13,789 nucleotides of DNA from Planctomicrobium sp. (GTDB lineage Bacteria; Planctomycetota; Planctomycetia; Planctomycetales; Planctomycetaceae), in the NCBI GenBank assembly GCA_029259835.1, contig JAJDEL010000791.1, positions 1 through 13,789 on the forward strand, read 5' to 3'. Made by a program: the position numbers and the translations under genes. Positions 1 to 6,246 of this stretch are shown here, one piece after another. Every line of letters begins with the position of its first letter. Positions within the stretch are counted from its first letter, which is position 1. The notes under the pieces are model-generated. The model was given only the letters and a program-made list of their open reading frames with translations, was not told the DNA's origin and searched no databases.

Positions 1-277
1 AAGCTGGGGCACAAGCAGGTGCTGCACATGCAGGAGCACATGCAGGGGCTGCACAAGCAGGAGCGCAAGCGTTCCCACAAGGAGCAGCACAGTTTGGAGC
101 ACAGGCGTTGCCACAAGGGGCAGCACAGCCTGGATCACATGGAGCTGCACAGTTAGGAGCAGCGTCGCAACAGGTAGGTGCTGGAGCACAGCACTTACCA
201 CGCCCAAACAGACCGGCATCAGCGATATTAACGCTGGCAGCGATCAGAAGGGCAGCAGTCAAAGTTGTCCACTTCAT
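1..277 (-). CDS. Cys-rich secreted Ala/Pro/Cys repeat protein, C-terminus beyond left edge
   Basis: The gene is open from the ATG at 277-275 to the window edge (92 complete codons, no stop). A GAGGAG-type ribosome binding site lies at 286-290, nine bases or so upstream. Residues 1-21 form a signal peptide (MKWTTLTAALLIAA, cleavage likely after IADA). The mature part starts GLFGRGKCC, a start I recognise from planctomycete exported proteins. Of residues 29-92, sixteen are cysteine and almost all others are Ala or Pro, in ordered repeats: two 12-residue units CAAPCGNACAP(N/A) at 51-74 and two 9-residue units CAAPACAPA at 75-92. Most base differences between units are synonymous, so the peptide itself seems to be selected. 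A structural role in the cell envelope, with disulfide cross-linking, is inference. The function is unknown. Frame and start are well supported. Confidence 0.85.
   Translation of the reverse strand, partial: MKWTTLTAALLIAASVNIADAGLFGRGKCCAPAPTCCDAAPNCAAPCDPGCAAPCGNACAPNCAAPCGNACAPACAAPACAPACAAPACAPA
2..127 (-). repeat. Tandem coding repeats, 2 x 36 bp then 2 x 27 bp
   Basis: These lie inside the Cys-rich gene. The 36-base units are at 127-92 and 91-56, the 27-base units at 55-29 and 28-2 (minus strand). In the 36-base pair all but one differing codon is synonymous (Asn to Ala at the last position). In the 27-base pair all differences are synonymous. The repeat probably continues past the left edge. 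Confidence 0.8.
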
Positions 278-527
278 CTTGAAATCTCCTCGACTTCGTC
301 CCGGGGTTTTGGATTGTAGAATCTGAAAACTCATTCTCACTTGAATCAGCCTTAATAGATTCCACCACTCACCATGAATGTTTGAGTCCACGACCTTAGT
401 GTTCGGCGTTCGTAGAATCTCAATCGAGACACACTTCCAGAAAAGTGGTCGCTAGTCACCACACCGTTCCGGGAGTTCCGGTTGTGACGACATTGACGGG
501 GAATCACTGTTTTGAGGCAGGCCCAAA
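278..527. other. Divergent intergenic region between Cys-rich gene and membrane protein gene
   Basis: No gene is visible in these 250 bases. They should hold promoters for both flanking genes. A possible -10 for the leftward gene is TACAAT (318-313, minus strand), 36 bases before its ATG, but no convincing -35 is paired with it. A 9-base direct repeat GTAGAATCT occurs at 316-324 and 413-421. I see no terminator or structured RNA. Confidence 0.4.
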
Positions 528-1490
528 TTGACTATTGTGCATATCATTCGTATTCCGGGAGCCTGTGAAATTAGTGGAACTTTAACTCTAAATGATGTGC
601 TTTTAAGCGTTTCGCTGCTGTTTTTATGCGGTTCAGGCTTGAAAACGTTGATGTCATTTAGACGGAACTCGATTCAAGTGCTCACTCCAACATTCTTTTG
701 GAGTGAATTCGCTATCCTGAGCTGGGGGCTGGCAAGTCTGGTCAGTCTTGATGTTTTCCAAGTCGGCACGGCTTGGCAGGACCAATTCTGGTATTGGGCG
801 GCAGTTTTGACCTGTTGTCCTTTAATTTCGGTGCTGGGAGCGAAACGTCCCACTTCACGAGGTTGGTCGTGGTTTATCATTTTGCCTCTCATCGCGGTTT
901 TGGGATGGCCCGCTCTGACGATCTTTCTGGTCCCATCGCCCGATTTGGTCCCATTAGAAATTCAATCCCCTGTTTTGATCGGATTTATTCTCGTTCTTGT
1001 CATGGGAACCGGCAATTATATGGGGTCACGATACGGACTCAGTATTTTGATGGTCAGTGGTGCTGCACTCTTATCTCTCTGGCCCGTTTTCAGCTCTTTT
1101 GCTGGTGATCTCAACTTCGCCACGAGAATCAGAGCGTTTTCGGCCCTGCTTTGCGGGATTGGAGTCCTGCATGGATTTCGCCAGGCAGGTCGACCAACAT
1201 TGGACGAATCGAAATATGATCAACTCTGGTTCGATTTCCGTGACGCCTTTGGCATTGTCTGGTCGATTCGAATACAAGACAGAATCAACCAGACAGCACA
1301 GAAAGAGGGCTGGGTCGTTCGTCTGGGAACAGAAGGTTTCGTCTGGGATCAAAACGTCTCTGACGAACAGATCAAGCAATCCGAAGATCGTTTGGAACAT
1401 ACATTACATTGGCTCCTGCGCAGGTTCGTTGAACCTGAATGGATCAATGTCCGGCTGCAACAGCCCAACAATGCGGAATCGTTAGCATGA
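528..1490 (+). CDS. Conserved-looking seven-helix membrane protein of unknown function
   Basis: This is an integral membrane protein of about 320 residues with roughly seven hydrophobic segments (about 22-42, 57-77, 87-104, 112-135, 148-166, 168-191, 201-217). A soluble C-terminal part of about 100 residues (from 226: KYDQLWFDFRDAFG...) contains many Trp, Asp and Arg residues. I do not recognise the family. No ATG fits the N-terminus. The frame is read from TTG 528, with GAGG at 514-517 upstream, and GTG 537 is an equally possible start. The stop codon overlaps the ATG of the next gene (ATGA, 1487-1490), so the two are probably translated together and may work together. The soluble tail could bind the downstream protein, but that is speculation. 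Confidence 0.75.
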   Translation: MTIVHIIRIPGACEISGTLTLNDVLLSVSLLFLCGSGLKTLMSFRRNSIQVLTPTFFWSEFAILSWGLASLVSLDVFQVGTAWQDQFWYWAAVLTCCPLISVLGAKRPTSRGWSWFIILPLIAVLGWPALTIFLVPSPDLVPLEIQSPVLIGFILVLVMGTGNYMGSRYGLSILMVSGAALLSLWPVFSSFAGDLNFATRIRAFSALLCGIGVLHGFRQAGRPTLDESKYDQLWFDFRDAFGIVWSIRIQDRINQTAQKEGWVVRLGTEGFVWDQNVSDEQIKQSEDRLEHTLHWLLRRFVEPEWINVRLQQPNNAESLA

Positions 1491-2659
1491 CACAGAAATC
1501 CCTCGATCAAAAACTGGCAGCAATCCATCGTGACCCATCCGGGTGCAACGAGTTTATTATCGCCGATGCCAAAGATGCTGATATGGCCTTTGGGATGTCC
1601 GCGCCGGGTGAAATTTGCGGAAGCAACGAAGGCGAGTGCCGATTCAAAACGCTCGAAGAATATCGCGAACAAATTCGGCAGGTCATCCGCCAGAGTGTCG
1701 TCGACATTGTCTTAATGTCAGCGAGCACCAGTGAGAAGTTGTGTCTCGAAGAAGGACTCTTTGAAAACTCGCATATTACACCTGCAATTCGGGCGAACGA
1801 TGCGACTGACGTTTTCGCCTTTCGTGGAAGTACGATCCCCAGCGAACCTGCCAGGGCATTTCGAACAGCTCAACTCGATCATGCTCAATGTGGACACCTC
1901 GACTGTGATCCGGAAGAACGTACTCGCGGGGTCGATCTCGGACTCTACTCAGTCACATTCAATAACGACTGCACGATCGATCTGGAAACACTGAATGCTT
2001 ACAACGCATTCCGTGCCGAAGCCGAACGCAAGGGCTTTCGCCACTTCCTCGAAGTCTTTCATCCGAACATCAACGACTCTGTGAAAGCGGAAACGATTCC
2101 GCAATTCATTAACGATGTGATCGCCAGAACGCTCGCAGGCGTCCCATCGGTCGCTCGCCCAATTTTCCTGAAGATCCCCTACCCCGGTCCTGAAGCTCTC
2201 GAAGAATTAGTTGCGTACGACCCGCATTTGATTGTCGGAATCCTGGGCGGTTCGTCAGGAACAACGCGAGACGCGTTCCAGATGATTCATGATGCCCAGA
2301 AGCATGGGGGGAAAATTGCATTGTTTGGAAGAAAAATCAATCACGCCGAAAACCAGTTGGCGTTCATCGAATTCCTCCGGCATATCGTCAACGGAGTCGT
2401 TACGCCTGAAGAGGCTGTCCGGGCTTATCATTCGGTGTTAGAGAAACTCTCCATCCGCCCGCTACGACCACTCGAAGCAGACATGCAAATCACCGCTAGC
2501 ACCATGAGCTACGGCGGAGAGACTCCAACGACTCCTGCAATCTCAACTCCCCCAACAACTTCAAGTCCACATATTCAACCGACCACGCCCGTCAACTTCG
2601 CCGCAATGACCAGCGAAGAACGCCTCGCGTACCATCTTGATCGGTTGAGAAAGATCTAG
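1487..2659 (+). CDS. TIM-barrel protein resembling class I aldolases (DeoC/LacD/FbaB-like)
   Basis: The ATG at 1487 overlaps the stop of the upstream gene by ATGA, so I chose it over an in-frame ATG at 1439 inside that gene. The product has 390 residues. Residues 20-330 read as a (beta/alpha)8 barrel: FIIADAKDADMAFG, DIVLMSAST near 73-81, FLEVFHP at 187-193, IFLKIPYPG at 226-234, LIVGILGGSSGTT at 248-260 and KIALFGRKIN at 276-285. In LacD and FbaB-type aldolases a lysine on a late strand forms the Schiff base; Lys229 in IFLKIP is the natural candidate, and GGSSGTT with FGRKI would bind phosphate. The substrate is unknown. Residues 345-368 are a Thr/Pro/Ser linker, followed by a short conserved-looking tail, MTSEERLAYHLDRLRKI. 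The aldolase assignment comes from motif resemblance only. Confidence 0.72.
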   Translation: MTQKSLDQKLAAIHRDPSGCNEFIIADAKDADMAFGMSAPGEICGSNEGECRFKTLEEYREQIRQVIRQSVVDIVLMSASTSEKLCLEEGLFENSHITPAIRANDATDVFAFRGSTIPSEPARAFRTAQLDHAQCGHLDCDPEERTRGVDLGLYSVTFNNDCTIDLETLNAYNAFRAEAERKGFRHFLEVFHPNINDSVKAETIPQFINDVIARTLAGVPSVARPIFLKIPYPGPEALEELVAYDPHLIVGILGGSSGTTRDAFQMIHDAQKHGGKIALFGRKINHAENQLAFIEFLRHIVNGVVTPEEAVRAYHSVLEKLSIRPLRPLEADMQITASTMSYGGETPTTPAISTPPTTSSPHIQPTTPVNFAAMTSEERLAYHLDRLRKI

Positions 2660-2717
2660 TGAACCGAAAACAACAGTCGGGTGTCGTGCAGAATGTGATT
2701 CACAGAAAGCTGAATCT
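2660..2717. other. Convergent spacer with weak inverted repeats
   Basis: The stop codons of the aldolase-like gene and the alpha/beta hydrolase gene face each other across 58 bases. There is a palindrome TGTGA-T-TCACA at 2694-2704 and an overlapping pair GATTC (2697-2701) / GAATC (2712-2716) followed by TTTA. This could serve as a weak terminator, but the stems are short and no T-run is clear. Confidence 0.3.
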
Positions 2718-3563
2718 TTAATTCGCAGCCGACTGTATGTTTCGATGAATCCAGTCGGCAGCGAGTTGGGTGGAGCCGCGAGGTGTTGTGTGCCCGCGAG
2801 GTTCTGAGAGGACGTGCAGTTCAACGTGGCTGGGGACGTCTTTTTTGCGAGCTGCGGCGCTCAGGGCAGTTGCGAGGTTCATGGCTGATTGCGTTCCGAC
2901 GCGGTCGTCTCGATCTCCGATGACGATCCAGACTGGTCGTCCTGCAAGTTGATCTGCGTGAGCTGCCAGATTCAGTTTTTTCACCAGTGGATACTCTTGC
3001 TTGCCACGAAATTCACTCAGTGCAGCCAGGTCTGTCACCGGTGCAAACCCTGCAGAACATTTTACACGGTCATCGTGAGCAGCAAAATGAATCGCCAGAA
3101 ACCCTCCACGCGACGTTCCACAAATGGCGATTTTCTGCGGGTCGCTCAACTTGGTTTCAATCAGGTGATCTAAAACCGCAGAGAGTCGCTCGTTGCATTC
3201 CGCGACAATATCTTCACCATTGCCGACGCGTAGGCTCCAGCCGCCAAGTCCGGAAGGCCCTCCTTCTTCAACTTGCCGACCATGGCAAGGAATATCGATG
3301 GAAACACAAAGATACCCTTTCTCCGCCAGTTCATTCCCGCATTGTCGAAAATATGGTTTGCTCAAAGTCCCTTCGATTGTCCCTGCCAGAATGAACAAAG
3401 TCGGTGCCGCTGCTGCTTCAGGATTTCCCCAAACACCATATTCAACTCCACCAGGAGTCGTTTTCAAAATGACGTCATCAGTTTTGGAATCGGCTGCAAC
3501 ACATTGCATGAGCGTGAGACTCAGGCAGATGAAAAAAGTGTGGCAAGAAGGTAAGAGATTCAT
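2718..3563 (-). CDS. Exported alpha/beta hydrolase (esterase / dienelactone hydrolase-like)
   Basis: The product has 281 residues. Residues 1-24 are a signal peptide (hydrophobic FFICLSLTLM, cleavage near CVAA). The fold is alpha/beta hydrolase: strand TLFILAG at 55-61, the nucleophile elbow G-T-S-R-G with Ser151, the acid in VIGDRDDRV (Asp219 or Asp220), and His258 in EPRGHTTP. All three catalytic positions are present in the expected order, and the length suits a single-domain hydrolase. Such exported enzymes often remove ester groups such as acetate from polysaccharides, or act as peptidases of the S9 group. The substrate cannot be told here. No clear Shine-Dalgarno precedes the ATG at 3563. 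The upstream spacer toward the glycosidase gene is rich in inverted repeats. Confidence 0.85.
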   Translation of the reverse strand: MNLLPSCHTFFICLSLTLMQCVAADSKTDDVILKTTPGGVEYGVWGNPEAAAAPTLFILAGTIEGTLSKPYFRQCGNELAEKGYLCVSIDIPCHGRQVEEGGPSGLGGWSLRVGNGEDIVAECNERLSAVLDHLIETKLSDPQKIAICGTSRGGFLAIHFAAHDDRVKCSAGFAPVTDLAALSEFRGKQEYPLVKKLNLAAHADQLAGRPVWIVIGDRDDRVGTQSAMNLATALSAAARKKDVPSHVELHVLSEPRGHTTPRGSTQLAADWIHRNIQSAAN

Positions 3564-3609
3564 TGTGAAACCAGATCAAGATTTTCTAGGATGTGAATTA
3601 GAGCACTTT

Positions 3610-3721
3610 GCGAATGAGTGTTCGCGTTCTGCCTCGTGGCAGTCAGCGTTTTCATTGATGAAAACCGATTTCCGCGGGCACAGGAAAGAGCAATTTGCTC
3701 TAGAATCGTTCGGTGCGATTC
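3610..3721. other. Cluster of six consecutive inverted repeats between two minus-strand genes
   Basis: Perfect arms, in order: GCGAA 3610-3614 / TTCGC 3621-3625; CTGCC 3629-3633 / GGCAG 3638-3642; GTTTTCAT 3648-3655 / ATGAAAAC 3658-3665; TTTCC 3669-3673 / GGAAA 3683-3687; AGAGCAA 3687-3693 / TTGCTCT 3695-3701; GAATCG 3703-3708 / CGATTC 3716-3721. They sit in the 183-base gap after the glycosidase-like gene and before the hydrolase gene. They could act as a terminator for the former, a structured leader for the latter, or both. No T-run typical of an intrinsic terminator follows. The 5-bp stems alone could arise by chance; the 6, 7 and 8 bp ones are more telling. Confidence 0.45.
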
Positions 3722-3746
3722 ATTTCAGATGATCAGAGTGACACTC

Positions 3747-5375
3747 TCACTTGATGTACATCGCACAGAAGCGAATCGCCGTTTTCTTCTTTCCAATAAA
3801 CGTCACCTTGAATCGAACGCGTTCAGGCAGATCTTCAATGGAACCAATTCCGTTCCAATCGACAGGCGTTTGAAATCCACTTGTGTTCACAATCGCTGCG
3901 TTCTCTCCACTGTATTTGGGGATCGGAACGATATTCGCGTTCAGAATTTCAATTTTCAACTGCGATTCATCACCAAGCCCGGCACCGTTGACATAGAATC
4001 GATGAGGACTCTTTTCTTTGAGGTCAACGGCAATGGTGATGAACTCGCTAACGGTATTAGCCATCTGGTAATTGCCGTCTCCGAGTGTTGTTTCGTCAAC
4101 GACGAAATCGGCGAAGCGATCACGCGGCAGCGTTGCGATTCCGACACCGCCGCGCGGTGGTGAGCCTTGCCAGTGGCGAGGATCCCACGCTCCATAATAC
4201 AGGTATGTCTGCTCACCGACATTTTCGAAGCCCTGCCCTTGAAGTATGCCGCCTTGATCCCATGCACCATCTTCGCCGCGCTTCAGGAAAGCCCATTCAA
4301 ATGATGGCTGGCGGAAGTGGACTCCATCGTTACTGAGAACAAAACCGAGGTCGACTGTCACATCTTTCCATTCCTTCGCGCCGTGCCAAATTCCGGAGAC
4401 GCCGAGCAGAACGTTCCCTCGGTTCCATACGCTGACGCCTTCGTGGTTTTGCTCACCTTCCCGGCTACGTCCTGGTCCGAGAAGTTCATGTTGCTGCGTT
4501 CGCACAAAACCGACGGCACTCGCCTGTGACCAATTCACAAAATCAGGAGAGATGAATTCCCTGACAACGCGTCCATGATACGGTCGGGCCGAAGCAATCG
4601 CATTTTGGCCTGACAGGTAGTACAGCCCATCCCATTTGTAAAGACCACCGACCGGCTCAAAATGTAAGGGAGGCAGGACCATGTCCGCTGGTTGCAATTC
4701 CGCAGCAACCGGCTTGGCGTCGACCAAAAGTTTCCACCTCAAGCCATCTCGACTCGCATAAGGTGCGAGTGTTCCCAATCGCACATCATTCTTCGGAAAC
4801 CAGACGTGTGCTCCCATTTTGTAGCGTCGGTCTGGATTCGGGTCGTCCGGTTCGTAAAGAACTTTCAAGTTGAGTGTCCCGATGTGAGGGTCCATCAGCA
4901 CGAGGTTGTTGTTTCGGTTGCCTCGATATTCAACCAATCCAAGATTCGGTTTTGTCCAGTGAATGCCATCTTGACTTTCCGCATAAGCAACTCGCCAAGG
5001 AGCCGAACGCGGTACACTCTTGTCGAGGCGGTCTTCACCAGCAGCCACATACCACAGGCGAAAATTGTCACCTTCGCGAATCACAGATCCGTAAAACTGC
5101 ACCGCCCATGAATCTGGATCGTTCGGGCCACCTCGCTGCAATACCGGATTCGCCGAGTGCCGCTCCGGCGACCGCATGACCAACTTCAGGTTTTGCGAGA
5201 ACGGAATCGAGACATTGTCAAAAGCAAACAACGTCGTGAGTTTGGTTTCGTCCAAGTATTCTGTGTCAGTGACTTCCTCAGCCATGGTTGGCATTGCAGT
5301 CGTAGCAACAATGACAGTCAAACAAGAGGCAATCTGCATCCATTTCAGAGCTGTTGGATTTGTTTGAAAAGTCAT
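3747..5375 (-). CDS. Exported five-bladed beta-propeller glycosidase-like protein (GH32/GH43-like fold)
   Basis: The frame is open from 5477, but the ATG at 5375 has AGGA nine bases upstream and is followed by a signal peptide (MTFQTNPTALKWMQIASCLT..., cleavage after TMA near residue 32). That gives 542 residues. Residues 65-430 carry repeated blade motifs of the S-x-DG-x-x-W type: AESQDGIHW 132-140, ASRDGLRW 207-214, ISPDFVNW 275-282 and LSNDGVHF 347-354. Phrases such as FRLWYVAAG and TYLYYGAWD are typical of five-bladed glycosidase propellers. A separate beta-rich domain (about 436-541) follows. Catalytic carboxylates cannot be assigned with confidence. The role is probably sugar hydrolysis outside the cytoplasm, though the family also has non-catalytic members. 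It lies between the alpha/beta hydrolase gene and the orphan gene upstream of it, in a minus-strand block of exported enzymes. Confidence 0.75.
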   Translation of the reverse strand: MTFQTNPTALKWMQIASCLTVIVATTAMPTMAEEVTDTEYLDETKLTTLFAFDNVSIPFSQNLKLVMRSPERHSANPVLQRGGPNDPDSWAVQFYGSVIREGDNFRLWYVAAGEDRLDKSVPRSAPWRVAYAESQDGIHWTKPNLGLVEYRGNRNNNLVLMDPHIGTLNLKVLYEPDDPNPDRRYKMGAHVWFPKNDVRLGTLAPYASRDGLRWKLLVDAKPVAAELQPADMVLPPLHFEPVGGLYKWDGLYYLSGQNAIASARPYHGRVVREFISPDFVNWSQASAVGFVRTQQHELLGPGRSREGEQNHEGVSVWNRGNVLLGVSGIWHGAKEWKDVTVDLGFVLSNDGVHFRQPSFEWAFLKRGEDGAWDQGGILQGQGFENVGEQTYLYYGAWDPRHWQGSPPRGGVGIATLPRDRFADFVVDETTLGDGNYQMANTVSEFITIAVDLKEKSPHRFYVNGAGLGDESQLKIEILNANIVPIPKYSGENAAIVNTSGFQTPVDWNGIGSIEDLPERVRFKVTFIGKKKTAIRFCAMYIK

Positions 5376-5490
5376 TCTTTCGAGTCCTGATTGGCGCAGT
5401 TTCACGTGACTAAGATTGGAGAAGTATCGTGAGCGAGCGAGTATCACGGACACCATTAGGAAAAGCCAGCGGCACACTCAGCATCTCTAT

Positions 5491-6093
5491 TCAAGTCAGT
5501 GACCCCGGCGTGCCCTTCGATCTGCCTACAGCAGTTTTCAAAGGGAGAAATTCAAATTCGCCCAAGTGCCTAAACACTTCCAAGTTATCCAACTGATTGA
5601 ACATAGACGTCTCAAAAGTGCTTCCGTCAGCAATGGAAGACAAGATTATGTAATCATCACGAAAAACAATCTTAACAGCAAATGGGTTAAACTCCCCTTT
5701 CACGGTGATAAACTCAACGTCCAATATTTCCTTCGATGAAATATTCCTGAAAAGTTCTTCATGAGTCACGTCAAAGAATTCATTTAGAATGGGAGTATCA
5801 AGCCGCCCGTCCATCCAACTGTCAACACGATACTGGAATTCACTCCAGTCATAGATCGCATTGTTTCCTGTGTCGTAGATCTCATTGAATTCTGTTTTGG
5901 AGACGATTGGTGTCTCGCCATCATTTTTGTCAATATGAATTTGGTACAGTGTGCCTTGATCATCGTCAAATTCAAAGCCAACCCACATGCCAACATGTGA
6001 CATTTTCGTCTCGAAATATGGCGACCAGACAATAACTTGAAATCGACGCACTTTCCTGCCAATCAATTGTTTAAATTCTTGAAGAGAAATCAT
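5491..6093 (-). CDS. Low-GC orphan gene, 200-residue acidic soluble protein of unknown function
   Basis: I chose the ATG at 6093 (MISLQEFKQLIGRKVRRF). The frame continues upstream to a GTG at 6198, but that codon lies inside an 11-bp inverted repeat, and the extra 35 residues look non-coding. The start has only a weak upstream TAAGA. The product has no signal peptide or membrane segment and is rich in Asp, Glu and aromatic residues (VGFEFDDDQGTLYQIHIDK; YDWSEFQYRVDSWMDGRLD). Hand counts of three 60-base stretches give 20 to 22 G+C, against 34 to 36 in two stretches of the flanking enzyme genes, which suggests transfer. I recognise no family. Its size and composition recall immunity proteins of contact-toxin systems, but no toxin gene is nearby. 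The final residues GRSKGTPGSLT differ in character from the rest and may be encoded by inserted sequence. Confidence 0.6.
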   Translation of the reverse strand: MISLQEFKQLIGRKVRRFQVIVWSPYFETKMSHVGMWVGFEFDDDQGTLYQIHIDKNDGETPIVSKTEFNEIYDTGNNAIYDWSEFQYRVDSWMDGRLDTPILNEFFDVTHEELFRNISSKEILDVEFITVKGEFNPFAVKIVFRDDYIILSSIADGSTFETSMFNQLDNLEVFRHLGEFEFLPLKTAVGRSKGTPGSLT

Positions 6094-6126
6094 TCTTAGT
6101 GTGCTCACAGGCCACCGGTGGGAAAT

Positions 6127-6156
6127 CGCGAACGACGAAAGCCCTTTAAGTTCGCG
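6127..6156. repeat. Inverted repeat CGCGAAC / GTTCGCG, possibly REP-like
   Basis: Perfect 7-bp arms lie at 6127-6133 and 6150-6156, with a 16-base loop that itself contains AAAG-CC-CTTT (6138-6147). The element sits just upstream of the low-GC orphan gene. It could be part of a dispersed palindromic repeat or a leader hairpin. A single copy is visible in this window. Confidence 0.35.
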
Positions 6157-6188
6157 GCGTTCTGAAATCGTGTCATCGCTTTCTTTCC

Positions 6189-6222
6189 ACCACTCCACTC
6201 ACCAGGTGCTAAGTGGAGTGGT
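6189..6222 (-). terminator. 11-bp hairpin downstream of the sulfatase gene, probable transcription end or mRNA 3' stabiliser
   Basis: The arms ACCACTCCACT (6189-6199) and AGTGGAGTGGT (6212-6222) are perfectly complementary, and the 12-base loop contains CACC-A-GGTG. The hairpin starts about 25 bases past the sulfatase stop, as expected of a 3' hairpin. In the sulfatase reading direction no T-run follows, so it is not a classic intrinsic terminator. The TTT after it is on the plus strand, where no gene runs into it. Confidence 0.45.
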
Positions 6223-6246
6223 TTGTGTTCAATTTCGCCAAACGAA

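Noticed and set aside
2..127. CRISPR-like array at the left edge
   Set aside because: The repetition is in-frame coding repeat with no spacers of constant size; changes are synonymous.
108..326. Plus-strand open frame of 72 codons at the left edge
   Set aside because: It is antisense to the Cys-rich repeat gene, whose signal peptide, ribosome binding site and synonymous repeat differences show the minus strand is coding.
1057..1485. Plus-strand open frame of 142 codons inside the membrane protein gene
   Set aside because: It is an out-of-frame shadow: the main frame carries regular hydrophobic segments and ends in the ATGA overlap, while this one has no coherent pattern.
3193..4163. Two overlapping plus-strand frames of about 180 codons
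   Set aside because: They lie antisense to the alpha/beta hydrolase and glycosidase-like genes and run through the hairpin-rich spacer. They contain no recognisable motif.
5402..5448. Palindrome TCACGTGA and the pair CGTGA / TCACG between the orphan and glycosidase-like genes
   Set aside because: The stems are only 5 to 8 bases and have no T-run or known operator pattern; they are likely chance.
5376..5477. N-terminal extension of the glycosidase-like gene to 5477
   Set aside because: The extension would put 34 residues before a clear signal peptide, and the ATG at 5375 has its own AGGA site.
6094..6198. N-terminal extension of the orphan gene to the GTG at 6198
   Set aside because: The GTG lies inside a strong hairpin that appears to end the sulfatase transcript, and the added residues do not look like protein.
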